Shown: positions 42,583 to 51,515 of the stretch, in pieces | Numbering within the stretch: position 1 is the first letter of the stretch | Layout: each line of letters begins with the position of its first letter | Assembly: GCF_014641855.1 (NCBI RefSeq) | Contig: NZ_BMII01000024.1 | Span: 17,265 to 81,264 of the forward strand | Source: Shewanella inventionis | Lineage (GTDB): Bacteria > Pseudomonadota > Gammaproteobacteria > Enterobacterales > Shewanellaceae | Reading direction: 5' to 3' | DNA length: 64,000 bases | The notes under the pieces: generated by a model | Database searches by the model: none | Told to the model about the DNA's origin: nothing | The model's input: only the letters and a program-made list of their open reading frames with translations | Translations under genes and position numbers: made by a program

Positions 42583-42798
42583 ATGGTAGAAATTATCGAA
42601 GAAACTTTAAAAGATGTGCAATTAGACGGTAATCACAAGCAGTTGTCTGTAGAAGATGAGTTTACGTTATCTTGCAGTGATGAGGTAGTCCAAGGTGAAG
42701 TGGACCTGGTTGAATCACAAAAATATTTGACATTGGAGCAAGCTGAATGCCTCGACAATGTTTCACTAAAACAAGAACCGGTTGATGAACACTATTGA
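42583..42798 (+). CDS. Small acidic protein
   Basis: 71 residues, strongly acidic (EIIEETLKDVQLDG, DEVVQGEVDLVESQ), with an AAGGTG ribosome site. Acidic small proteins next to DNA-active genes can be DNA mimics, but nothing further supports that here. Last gene before the terminator. Confidence 0.45.
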   Translation: MVEIIEETLKDVQLDGNHKQLSVEDEFTLSCSDEVVQGEVDLVESQKYLTLEQAECLDNVSLKQEPVDEHY

Positions 42799-42814
42799 TA
42801 AAGCTATAAATAAT

Positions 42815-42845
42815 AAAAGCCACTGCTCAAAGTAGTGGCTTTTTT
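42815..42845 (+). terminator. Rho-independent terminator
   Basis: Perfect 10-bp stem AAAAGCCACT / AGTGGCTTTT, 9-nt loop, T run to 42845. Confidence 0.9.
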
Positions 42846-42909
42846 ATAGCTATTCTTGGGGAAGGAAACCCAGTGAACACCTCTGCCGTCGCTGAGTAGT
42901 TCACTTAAG

Positions 42910-43383
42910 TTAAGCTACTTGTTTGTTGTTTCTGTTTCGAAATTCGATGACTGGATCTGGTTGTTTTGAAATTGTCCATTTGGAACATTGTAATTGAATA
43001 CATCGATTTACCAGGGACGTAGGTTTTACGGTACCAGCTAACCAAGCAATATATGATGGGTCCTTAAGGTACACGTCCTCAAGCAACAAACCTTTATATT
43101 TCCCGAAAGGCAATTTTATTGTTTCAGCGTTAAAGATATGATTGTCAAATACATGGATAGCATCATTGCGTTGAGATAATCCCATTTTTATCAGTCGATT
43201 AATGGCCATTTCTTCTGATGTCGTTTTGTCATAAGCTAAAAATGATAGTCTGCGTGCATCAGGCATTTCGCGTTTACCGTTATTCTGTTTAGATGTGTAG
43301 CACATCAGCTTGTAACTGCCTTGATTACGAGCAGATTGGCCACAAACATAAGATGCAACTGGGATTTGATTGAAATGCAACAT
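42910..43383 (-). CDS. Protein with FGKYKG (exonuclease-associated) domain
   Basis: 157 residues from the ATG at 43383, chosen because GAGG lies 6 bp upstream; the frame is open to 43446. The C-terminal half contains LPFGKYKGLLLEDVYLKDPSYIAWLAG, the short domain (DUF3820-like) found at the C-terminus of DNA polymerase III epsilon-like exonucleases and as stand-alone proteins. No nuclease domain is present. The first half (RNQGSYKLMCYTSKQNNGKREM) is unknown. Divergent from endonuclease I, sharing its regulatory region. Confidence 0.6.
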   Translation of the reverse strand: MLHFNQIPVASYVCGQSARNQGSYKLMCYTSKQNNGKREMPDARRLSFLAYDKTTSEEMAINRLIKMGLSQRNDAIHVFDNHIFNAETIKLPFGKYKGLLLEDVYLKDPSYIAWLAGTVKPTSLVNRCIQLQCSKWTISKQPDPVIEFRNRNNKQVA

Positions 43384-43450
43384 GTAAACCTCGACAAATT
43401 GAATTAACTTACCCTTGATAGTAGGCTTAAAGCCTGTTATTGTCAAATAA

Positions 43451-43480
43451 AATCTACTTATCTAGTACCAGAAAGGTGAA
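43451..43480 (+). promoter_or_regulatory. Two-half-site element J, between divergent genes
   Basis: AATCTAC (43451-43457) and TAGTAC (ending 43468), 11 bp apart, 5 bp before the endonuclease I start. Read on the minus strand the second half gives GGTACTAGATAAGTAG, so this copy could serve both directions. Confidence 0.5.
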
Positions 43481-43485
43481 TTAAA

Positions 43486-44343
43486 ATGAAAGTTTTAGCA
43501 TTTAAAGTCATAGCGATTAGTTGTTTGTTAAGCTCAAATGGTGTTTGGGCTGATGCCGTTGGCATAGATACTCTGTTTGGGAAAGCCAAAGACGCCTTTG
43601 TAAAAATGAGTAACGATACGACATCGGCTGGCGCTGCTCCAGTGAGGGATAACGTCAGTATTGGTGTAGGCAACACGACTAATGATTCATTTAATAAAGC
43701 AAAGAAAATGCTAATGAAAATCAATCAAGCATACCCATATACCATATACTGTGGAGCTAAGTTTGATCAGCGCAAAAATATTGAATTGCCGCAAGGGATG
43801 GTTTTAAGTGTCTATAAGAAAAGGAATAAATTGGAATTTGAACATGTAGCGGCAGCTCAGAACTTAGGTCAAGCCTTTTCAGAGTGGCGTGAAGGGCATG
43901 CGCTATGTGTCGATAGCAAGGGAAAGTCGTTTAAAGGCCGTAACTGTGCCGAAAAGGTAAATCAGGAATATCGATTTATGGCAGCAGATATGTACAATTT
44001 GCAACCGGCGGTCGGTTCGGTTAATGCAGCAAGATCGAATTACAATTTCACGATGTTACCTAGCACTCCATCGAGCTTTGGAAGTTGTGACTTCAGAATA
44101 GAGAATCGAAAGGTGCAACCACCAGCAAGGGCGAGGGGGGTGATAGCAAGAACTTATATGTACATGGACAGCGCCTATCCAAAATTCAGTATGAGCAAGC
44201 AGCAGAAGCAGTTAATGACGGCGTGGGATAAACAATATCCAGTTCAAGCAAACGAATGTCGTGTGGCCAAAGAGATAGAAAAAGTCCAGGGCAATCAAAA
44301 TGAAGTTGTCAAATCTCGTTGCGTCATTGCGAACATGTGGTAA
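43486..44343 (+). CDS. endA: Periplasmic endonuclease I (EndA/Vvn/NucM family)
   Basis: 285 residues with a signal peptide (VWA-D near residue 22). Family text is continuous: YPYTIYCGAKF, catalytic LEFEHVAAA (Glu-His, about residues 126-131), GRNCAEKVNQEYRFMAADMYNLQPAVGSVN, RSNYNF, FGSCDF and RGVIARTYMYM, with Cys placed for disulfides. The usual EHVVPA is EHVAAA. The enzyme is a nonspecific periplasmic DNase. A copy on a conjugative replicon may limit uptake of competing DNA. About 40 residues longer at the N-terminus than chromosomal homologues. Confidence 0.9.
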   Translation: MKVLAFKVIAISCLLSSNGVWADAVGIDTLFGKAKDAFVKMSNDTTSAGAAPVRDNVSIGVGNTTNDSFNKAKKMLMKINQAYPYTIYCGAKFDQRKNIELPQGMVLSVYKKRNKLEFEHVAAAQNLGQAFSEWREGHALCVDSKGKSFKGRNCAEKVNQEYRFMAADMYNLQPAVGSVNAARSNYNFTMLPSTPSSFGSCDFRIENRKVQPPARARGVIARTYMYMDSAYPKFSMSKQQKQLMTAWDKQYPVQANECRVAKEIEKVQGNQNEVVKSRCVIANMW

Positions 44344-44363
44344 ATAAGTCTCTAACATGGTCA

Positions 44364-44397
44364 AACGCACCTGTACTGAGGTGCGTTACTATTTCTT
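44364..44397 (+). terminator. Terminator after endonuclease I
   Basis: 9-bp perfect stem AACGCACCT / AGGTGCGTT with 6-nt loop, followed by a weak T-rich tail (ACTATTTCTT). Confidence 0.6.
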
Positions 44398-44491
44398 ATA
44401 ACCTCTTCAGTAAAGGTTATTTTGAGCCGTTCACTAAGAGTATTATTATTCGAACTAAATGCAATCAGCGAGGGAATATTTTCTATTCAGA

Positions 44492-44687
44492 TCAGGCAGA
44501 TTTGTTTGAACAACCACAGTCAGCACAAATCCAACCGCCGAATGTTTCGGTAATATACAAACCTCGACAATCAGGACAAAAGTCAGGCAAATGACATGTC
44601 ACTTGTTCTACCTTAACTATCAATTGTTCGTTTTCATTAATCCACTCTTCGCCTTTGCCTTTAATAAGTTGATTAAATTGGTACGCG
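44492..44687 (-). pseudogene. 3' half of a gene split by the Tn7-like element (zinc ribbon)
   Basis: Minus-strand frame open from the transposon edge to a TGA at 44492. It encodes YQFNQLIKGKGEEWINENEQ, then VTCHLPDFCPDCRGLYITET and WICADCGCSNKSA: a four-Cys zinc ribbon. It has no start of its own. Joining it to 51521-51890 across one copy of the target duplication ACGCG restores an uninterrupted frame (...KPVSA|YQFNQ...) of about 188 codons. Confidence 0.75.
44683..44687. repeat. Target-site duplication ACGCG (left)
   Basis: Five bases directly outside the left inverted repeat, identical to 51521-51525. Confidence 0.85.
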
Positions 44688-44692
44688 TGTCG

Positions 44693-44754
44693 GTGAACAT
44701 TTATTATTAGAACTCGACACTAAAGTTTGAAACTGTGACATTAAAGTTCGAAAC
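44693..44754. repeat. Packed transposase-site repeats, left end
   Basis: Three contiguous 21-bp units at about 44693, 44713 and 44734. The last (TGTGACATTAAAGTTCGAAA) differs at two positions from the reverse complement of the right-end unit at 51427. Confidence 0.8.
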
Positions 44755-45187
44755 TTTTTGGGGTCTTATTTAGCTGCTTCTTTTGGGTTCTAGCTGATTT
44801 TTGGACAAAAACGTTTCAGAGCCGAATGACGGCTCTGTGCCAATAGCGGAAATCCACTTTGATCCGATTAAATAGTAGCTTTTCACTGAAAGCGGACATT
44901 GCTGGGGCTAATTGGACTTCAGCTCTCGAAAATTTCGAAACCTTGGTGCATTGTGAAAAAGATAAAGATGCAGTATTTATTTCTTGCAGAGGACCAGACC
45001 TTGGATTACAACGATGTGTCCAAACTTAGCTGATCACTACTTACTGGATGATATCAATAATCTATGAGCTGCTACATATCGATTTTATTGCATATTTTCA
45101 TACAATTAAGAACACATACCTAATATGTGGCCAAGAATTTAAACTCATGTAAAATGGAAGAAAAATCCTTAATGGAAATAAGAACTG

Positions 45188-47872
45188 ATGACTTCTAAAC
45201 TGAACATACTGGATATCGAGCAAGGCTTAGAGCTTTTAGCCAATAGGAACGTTTCTCCCCTTGAGTTTGGACTAGAGCTCCTTTTGTTCTTTAGCTCTGC
45301 TAATACTGTGAAACGTATTACCACTACCAAAACGTCATTATCTGATCTTCCTGACGGGACTCTTTGGAAGGAGAAATTTCATTATGCTCCATCTGCGCCA
45401 GGTGATGCAGACGCTACACTTACAAAACTAAAGCAATCCCAACAGAGCAACAAAGGTAAGGTTCGCCTTCTTATCACTTTTGATGGTAAAACCGTTCTGA
45501 TTTTCGATAGAAAGTATGATGAGTTGACCCAAACCACCCTAAGTGGGTTGAAAAACGAACCTCAGATTTTTTTGCCTCTAATAGGTGAAGAAGGTTTTCG
45601 TCAATCGGACGAGAGCAAAGTAGACATTAAGGCCACCGCAAAGCTGGCTAAACTCTACGACGCAATCATTGAGCATTCCGGGCAATGGCTTATCGGTGAC
45701 AAGCGTCACTTGATGAATAATTTCATGACACAATTAATTTTCTGCTTATTCGCAGAGGACACTGGCATATTTCCTGTTGGGATTTTCACAAGAACACTTA
45801 ATAATCGTTCGGGCAGGGAAGGTCAGGACGCTACATCTGTAATCGAGACTATTTTTAATGTCCTTGATAAACCTCAAGACCAGCGTGGAGATGTTCCAGG
45901 TTGGCTGGCGGATTTCCCTTATGTGAATGGTGGGTTATTTTCCGGTGCGGCCCACGTACCTCCACTTTCTCCTAAAGCATATCGCTACCTTTTAGAGGCT
46001 GCTTCACTTGATTGGAAATATGTGAACCCTGACATTCTCGGTTCATCCATTCAAGCCATTGTTGATCCTGAGCTTCGCGGTGACTTGGGGATGCATTACA
46101 CATCAGTCCCCAACATTCTGAAAATATTAGACCCTTTGTTCCTGGATGATCTTCGCCAGCAGCTGTTTAATGCTCGGCATTCCAAAAAGAAAATTGATGA
46201 GTTTTTAGTCCGACTTTCTAAAGTTGTGGTTTTTGACGGCAGCGCCGGATCGGGAAATTTTCTCGTCATTGCGTACCGCGAACTTCGTAAACTTGAACTA
46301 CAGGCCTTGGATGCATTTCGTGATTTAAACCAAGGCGCCTCTATGTCTTTTGGTTTTACATCAGTGGTATCACTGAATCAGTTTTATGGAATTGAGTACG
46401 CAGACTTTGCAGCAGAAACCGCAAAGCTCGCCCTTTGGATTGCTGAGTATCAACAAAACGCACGATTTGCAGCAGCATTTGGCACCAGCATCCCCGCGCT
46501 ACCATTACGTGACTCAGGGAACATTCTATGTGGAAATGCTCTACGTCAGGACTGGAGTAAGTTTTGTCCAATTAAAGATGGGTATGAGTACTACATAGTT
46601 GGTAACCCACCATACTTAGGCTCAAGCAAAATGGGCAAAGAGCAGAAGCAAGACATGGAACTTGTTTTCAAGGGTCAAAGCACAACTTTTAAAACACTTG
46701 ATTATGTTTGTGCTTGGTTCCTGAAAGCCGCTGAATACTGCCAAGGTAAAAATGCATCATTTGCACTTGTAGCGACAAACTCTATTGTTCAAGGTGGACA
46801 TGTGCCTCTTCTTTGGCCTCTGATATTCGATATGGGAATGGAGATCGGTTTCGCATACACCTCTTTTAAGTGGAAGAATAACGCATCTAATAATGCAGGC
46901 GTTACTTGCGTAATTGTTGGCGTGAGAAACGTTGCAAGTAAGCCGAAATTTATATTCACCAATGAAAACAAATTACTTTCAAAAAATATTAATGGGTATT
47001 TATTAGATTCTGTAAATGTTGATGTCTGCAAATCAACTTTACCTATGTTCAACTTACCTCCAATGGACCGTGGTAGCAGTCCTATTGATGGTGGCGGATT
47101 AATTTTATCTGCAGATGAAGCGAATAAAATAAGACTAGAAAATCCAAATTTATCACAACTTATAAAAAAATATGTAGGTTCTAATGAGTTGATAAATGGA
47201 CTGGAAAGATATTGCTTATGGATAGATGAGGACAATCTCCAACTTGCTTTATCAAGTGATTTTATTGCCGCAAGGCTTGAACAAGTCAAATTGATGAGAA
47301 ATGCTAGTTCAAAACAGCAAACAATTGATTTAGCTTCATCGCCTCATAAATTTGGTGAAATTCGACAGTACAACTCGAAATTAACTATCGTTATTCCTCG
47401 TGTAAGTTCTGAAAGCCGTGAATACCTCCCGGTAGATGTATTGACACAAGGGGAAATTATTTCTGATCGTAACTTTGGCATTTATGATGGTCCACTCTGG
47501 GCGATGGCTATTATTGCGTCGAAAATGCACCATGTATGGATTGCAACGGTTTGTGTAAGGCTTGAAGAACGATTCAGTTACTCTAATACCATCGGCTGGA
47601 ATACATTCCCGATACCGGATTTGACCGAGGATCAAAAAGAGCAACTTAACCAATCAGCCAGAGCGGTAATTTTGAAACGTGAAGAGTATTACCCCAAAAG
47701 TATAGCTGACTTGTACGATCCTAAGAAAATGCCTCAAGACTTGCTACAAGTCCATGATGCCAATGACCGTTTAGTTGATTCTCTTTACCGGGAAAAGCCA
47801 TTTGCTGATCAAAATGAGCGATTATCTCACCTTTTTGAGTTGTACATCCAAAGGACACAAGGAAAGTCATGA
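45188..47872 (+). CDS. MmeI-like class I DNA adenine methyltransferase
   Basis: 894 residues. SAM-binding motif I is DGSAGSGNF (350-358) and the catalytic motif IV is GNPPY (472-476), the N-6 adenine type. Flanking text (NNFMTQLIFCLFAEDTGIFP, FPYVNGGLF, DLGMHYTSVPNILKILDPLF) matches the MmeI/type IIL and BREX PglX-like lineage. MmeI itself has an N-terminal D...ExK nuclease; I see no ExK site in the first 170 residues, so this copy is likely a methylase with specificity region (about 640-800) only. The stop overlaps the helicase start. It would mark host DNA for the partner nuclease system. Confidence 0.85.
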   Translation: MTSKLNILDIEQGLELLANRNVSPLEFGLELLLFFSSANTVKRITTTKTSLSDLPDGTLWKEKFHYAPSAPGDADATLTKLKQSQQSNKGKVRLLITFDGKTVLIFDRKYDELTQTTLSGLKNEPQIFLPLIGEEGFRQSDESKVDIKATAKLAKLYDAIIEHSGQWLIGDKRHLMNNFMTQLIFCLFAEDTGIFPVGIFTRTLNNRSGREGQDATSVIETIFNVLDKPQDQRGDVPGWLADFPYVNGGLFSGAAHVPPLSPKAYRYLLEAASLDWKYVNPDILGSSIQAIVDPELRGDLGMHYTSVPNILKILDPLFLDDLRQQLFNARHSKKKIDEFLVRLSKVVVFDGSAGSGNFLVIAYRELRKLELQALDAFRDLNQGASMSFGFTSVVSLNQFYGIEYADFAAETAKLALWIAEYQQNARFAAAFGTSIPALPLRDSGNILCGNALRQDWSKFCPIKDGYEYYIVGNPPYLGSSKMGKEQKQDMELVFKGQSTTFKTLDYVCAWFLKAAEYCQGKNASFALVATNSIVQGGHVPLLWPLIFDMGMEIGFAYTSFKWKNNASNNAGVTCVIVGVRNVASKPKFIFTNENKLLSKNINGYLLDSVNVDVCKSTLPMFNLPPMDRGSSPIDGGGLILSADEANKIRLENPNLSQLIKKYVGSNELINGLERYCLWIDEDNLQLALSSDFIAARLEQVKLMRNASSKQQTIDLASSPHKFGEIRQYNSKLTIVIPRVSSESREYLPVDVLTQGEIISDRNFGIYDGPLWAMAIIASKMHHVWIATVCVRLEERFSYSNTIGWNTFPIPDLTEDQKEQLNQSARAVILKREEYYPKSIADLYDPKKMPQDLLQVHDANDRLVDSLYREKPFADQNERLSHLFELYIQRTQGKS

Positions 47873-49908
47873 GTCAGATTATTACTGCTGTTGAAATCAG
47901 CCATGAAGGGCGTGAACCTGCCATATTTGTAGACCCCTTTGGTCTGCGCCCCATGCAGCGCAGAGTCTTTGACAAGCGAACAGAAAAGCATTTGCTTATT
48001 AAGTCTCCTCCGGCTTCCGGTAAGTCACGAGCACTCATGTACCTTGGTCTTGATAAGGTCATTAACCAGGGTCTCAAAAAAGTAATAGTAGCCGTACCCC
48101 AAGTAACAATAGGTGCAAGCTTTTCCAATACAGACCTCATGGCTGGCGGATTTTTCGCTAATTGGACTATTGAGCCGCAATGGGATTTGTGTTCACCAGG
48201 TGCTGATCATGGAGCGATAGCCAAAAGCAAAGCTTCTGCCTTGATTGCCTTTATAGAAAGCCAAGACACCGCTCTTGTATGCACCCATTCGACGTTGCAA
48301 TACGCATATCAGCAGGCAGGGGCCGCTCTTTTTGATAATTGCGTGTTAGCAATCGATGAGTTTCATCACGCCAGTTCAAGTCAGGATAGCCGTTTGGGTG
48401 AGTTGCTTGCCGATGTATTGGCTCGTGATAAGGCTCAGGTTATTGCAATGACTGGTAGCTACTTTCGAGGCGATGATATTGCGATTTTAAGTCCTGAACA
48501 CGAAGAGCAGTTTACTCACGTTTCCTATACCTACTGGGAACAGATGAGTGCCTACAAGCATCTTAAAACTTTAAAAATTAACTATGCGTTTTATAGTGCG
48601 CTTGATGGGAGCTACCTGCAAGCTATCCCCAGAGTTTTAGATTTAACACGCAAGACGATTATTCATATCCCTCACCGCAGCAGTCCAGAATGTGCCGGGT
48701 CAAAGCATGATGAAGTGGATGCTATTGTCGACGCTATTGGACATTTAGAAACTGTCGAAGAAGGTACTAATTTCTTTATCGTCAAAGCTGCAACCGGTAA
48801 GGAGTTCATAATTGCAAACCTTGTCGAAGATGATGCTGAATTTAGAACTACGGTACAGACTGCACTAAGAAATCCGATAGAACAAAGCCGAGTTGATATC
48901 ATCATTGCCCTTGGTACCGCAAAGGAAGGTTTTGATTGGCCTGCTGCAGAGCATGCTATTACCGTTGGATACCGTGGTTCTTTGACTGAAATTATACAAA
49001 TAATTGGCCGTGTAACCCGTGATCATCCCGGAAAATCCATTGCAACCTTTACAAACCTCATCGCTGAGCCAAAAGCTGATGACTCGCAGGTGGTTGTTGC
49101 CGTAAACCAAATGCTTAAAGCTATTTCCGTTTCCCTGGCGATGGAGCAAGCACTAAGCCCGAAGTTCAAGTTTGTGCCAAAACATTCAGATAATGAACCT
49201 TCAATGCAAGAAGACCCTTTAACTGGTGATATTACTATCGCTATCAAGGGGCTCAAGCAGGCTCAATCTGAGAAAGCCAAATCTGTCATTGAAAACGAAA
49301 TGTCAGAGCTGATCGCAAAGGTGTGTCAAAATCCTGATGTGATCAAAGCTATGGCCAACGAAGATATTCCGGCAGAGCTCCTCCAGGATGTGTATATCAC
49401 TCGGGTTATAAAGGAATACCTTCCAAATGAGTCTGACGATGATGTGGAAGCGATAAGGCAACAGGTGGCAGCTGTTATGGCGATGTCATCTGTAGGAAAC
49501 GGTAAATCATTATTAGATCAATCAGCTCAATCATCAGACCTCACAACGAAGTCAACAGATGTGGGGGCAAATCATTTTATTGGCCTGGTCCGAAAATTCA
49601 TTAACATCAACGAACTCTCAGTTGATTTAATTGATAGCATAAACCCGTTTGGTCACGCTTATCAGGTGCTAAGCAAAGGTCTCACTGCCGATATTTTACA
49701 AAAAGTCCATGGGGTTGCGAAAACTCAGCGTATTCAGATGACTGAAACTGAAGCTTTGGCTCTTTGGCCACGGATCGAGATGTTCGCAAAAGACAATGGT
49801 CGACCGCCAAGTTTTGAGTCAGCAAATCACCTTGAGAGACGACTCGGTGAAGCACTGGAATGGCTAAAAAACAAGAAGCGGGAATCATTAAAGCAGGGGT
49901 CAATGTAA
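47869..49908 (+). CDS. SF2 helicase of the methyltransferase cassette
   Basis: 679 residues. Helicase motifs in order: I PPASGKSRALMYL (about 46-58), II AIDEFHHAS (about 162-170), III AMTGSYF (about 197), V ALGTAKEGFDWPAAEHAI (about 346-363), VI QIIGRVTRDHP (about 376-386). The C-terminal 250 residues are helical and without a recognised domain. In a restriction-like system it would translocate on or unwind unmodified DNA. ATGA overlap with the methyltransferase gene and a 3-bp gap to the next gene show one operon. Confidence 0.85.
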   Translation: MSQIITAVEISHEGREPAIFVDPFGLRPMQRRVFDKRTEKHLLIKSPPASGKSRALMYLGLDKVINQGLKKVIVAVPQVTIGASFSNTDLMAGGFFANWTIEPQWDLCSPGADHGAIAKSKASALIAFIESQDTALVCTHSTLQYAYQQAGAALFDNCVLAIDEFHHASSSQDSRLGELLADVLARDKAQVIAMTGSYFRGDDIAILSPEHEEQFTHVSYTYWEQMSAYKHLKTLKINYAFYSALDGSYLQAIPRVLDLTRKTIIHIPHRSSPECAGSKHDEVDAIVDAIGHLETVEEGTNFFIVKAATGKEFIIANLVEDDAEFRTTVQTALRNPIEQSRVDIIIALGTAKEGFDWPAAEHAITVGYRGSLTEIIQIIGRVTRDHPGKSIATFTNLIAEPKADDSQVVVAVNQMLKAISVSLAMEQALSPKFKFVPKHSDNEPSMQEDPLTGDITIAIKGLKQAQSEKAKSVIENEMSELIAKVCQNPDVIKAMANEDIPAELLQDVYITRVIKEYLPNESDDDVEAIRQQVAAVMAMSSVGNGKSLLDQSAQSSDLTTKSTDVGANHFIGLVRKFININELSVDLIDSINPFGHAYQVLSKGLTADILQKVHGVAKTQRIQMTETEALALWPRIEMFAKDNGRPPSFESANHLERRLGEALEWLKNKKRESLKQGSM

Positions 49909-49911
49909 AAC

Positions 49912-51102
49912 ATGCCAAATAGAACCCTGCAGGATATTTTTGATAATGACACTCTAAGTTTGCTTGATGTAAGCGTGAGTAAATCAACTCGCCTTACAGA
50001 AGAATCAATCTGGTTCTCAATCCTAAATGAGGTTACGCAATTCAAACGTGCCAATGGGTATTTGCCAAGCCCTAATTCTCAAGCCATCCATGAGGCAAAA
50101 CTGGGTACCCGGTTTCAAAATATTCTAAGTAAACCTGATTTGATTGAAACGCTTCGCCCTTATGACACTGATTTGCTTTTACCTTCAACGGAAGTAGTGG
50201 AATCAACACCCTCTGGACCATCATCTATAGAGTCATTGTTTTCCAGCAGCTTGCTCGCGGTCGATGATCCGATATTTCAAATTAATCCCCTCTATGAGAT
50301 GACTACTAAATCGCAGTCAACAAATGAGAACATGGCCAAGCGGAAGCCGTGTAAGGACTTTGCAACATTTAAACCTATTTTTGTTGCAATCCAACATGAT
50401 TTGAATGCTGATATACGTAAAACCGAGCCTATCTCCAAGATTGCAGAGATTAAAGCTGGTCAGGCTTTTATCCTATCCGGTCTCATTGCGTATGTGGCTG
50501 AAGTTGGAGAAAAGTATGAGCATCGAAAGGGGCATCATAACGCCAAGACCCGTATTATTTTTTCCAATGGTATGGAAAGTGATTTGTTGTTACGGTCATT
50601 TGGTGCCGCACTCTACAAAGACTCATCCGCTAGGGCAATTACTGGAGAGTCCTTAGGCCCACTTTTTCGAGGTATTGATGACGAAAAAGTGACAGGATAC
50701 GTTTATGTTCTACGCAGCTTATCAACGAACCCCGATATCTATAAGCACAGGCATTACCTACATAAGATTGGAGTAACAAAAACAACCGTAAAAAATCGAA
50801 TATCACATGCAGCTAAAGATCCAACTTACCTTTTAGCAGACGTCGAAATTGTTGCAGAATTTGCCTTATACAACTTCAATCCTCATGTGACTGAGCAGCT
50901 CCTTCACAAATTTTTTCAAACAGCCCAAGCAGATTTGTGCATTAAAGACCGGTTTGGGAACGATGTGAAGCCAAGGGAATGGTTTTTCATACCCTTCGAC
51001 GAAATTAGAAAAGCAGTATCATATATATCTGATAATACGATACTGGATTACGTTTATGATTTTGTTGAAGCCAAAATTGTAAAAGCAAATAAGTTGAACT
51101 GA
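49912..51102 (+). CDS. GIY-YIG nuclease-domain protein (T5orf172/MUG113 type)
   Basis: 396 residues. The N-terminal 250 are unrecognised. The C-terminal domain (about 263-370) has the GIY-YIG order: GYVYVLRSL, HKIGVTKTTVKNRI (with the catalytic Arg) and the Glu in TEQLLHKFF, then PREWFFIPFDEI, typical for the T5orf172 branch. As the only nuclease candidate in the cassette it would cut unmodified DNA. The combination methylase, helicase and GIY-YIG nuclease resembles known restriction or phage-defence islands, but I cannot assign it to a named type. Confidence 0.8.
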   Translation: MPNRTLQDIFDNDTLSLLDVSVSKSTRLTEESIWFSILNEVTQFKRANGYLPSPNSQAIHEAKLGTRFQNILSKPDLIETLRPYDTDLLLPSTEVVESTPSGPSSIESLFSSSLLAVDDPIFQINPLYEMTTKSQSTNENMAKRKPCKDFATFKPIFVAIQHDLNADIRKTEPISKIAEIKAGQAFILSGLIAYVAEVGEKYEHRKGHHNAKTRIIFSNGMESDLLLRSFGAALYKDSSARAITGESLGPLFRGIDDEKVTGYVYVLRSLSTNPDIYKHRHYLHKIGVTKTTVKNRISHAAKDPTYLLADVEIVAEFALYNFNPHVTEQLLHKFFQTAQADLCIKDRFGNDVKPREWFFIPFDEIRKAVSYISDNTILDYVYDFVEAKIVKANKLN

Positions 51103-51372
51103 ATGACAACCTTTTAGAGTGCTCTATTAGCATGTCTATCACGACCTCTAGTGTCGCACTGAAACTAGCATTTGATTAGAGGATATACTTTGGGTTCACG
51201 AAAAATCGAATGTCCGCAAATAAGGCAAAGCAGAGATTCGTTTTTCACGAGCGGCCTGATCTGAATAGCTGCTTTTCGCTCAAAGCCGACCTATAGAGTA
51301 ATTACGTTAACACGTTTTGGGGCAAATAACTGCTTAGTGTGGTAAATCTAAACCGTACCTGGACAAAAGTGA

Positions 51373-51515
51373 GTTTCAAACTTTGTTGTCATACTTTTCT
51401 TAGATAGCCATGTTGATAGAACCTAAGTTTCGATCTTTATTGTCACAATTGACTTTTGGTAGCCATGATAGAAACGAGCTTTGGAAGTAGAAAAGTTTCA
51501 ATCTTAGTTGTTCAC
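51373..51515. repeat. Spaced transposase-site repeats, right end
   Basis: Units GTTTCAAACTTTGTTGTCAT (51373), GTTTCGATCTTTATTGTCAC (51427) and GTTTCAATCTTAGTTGTTCA (51495). Opposite orientation to the left-end set. Confidence 0.8.

Noticed and set aside
44319..44594. Plus-strand ORF of 91 codons after endonuclease I
   Set aside because: It overlaps the endonuclease I end and lies antisense to the zinc-ribbon half of the split gene, which has a convincing four-Cys pattern.
44483..51268. 15-bp inverted match CTATTCAGATCAGGC (44483) to 51254-51268
   Set aside because: A few 15-mer matches are expected by chance in a window this long, and one copy lies outside the element.
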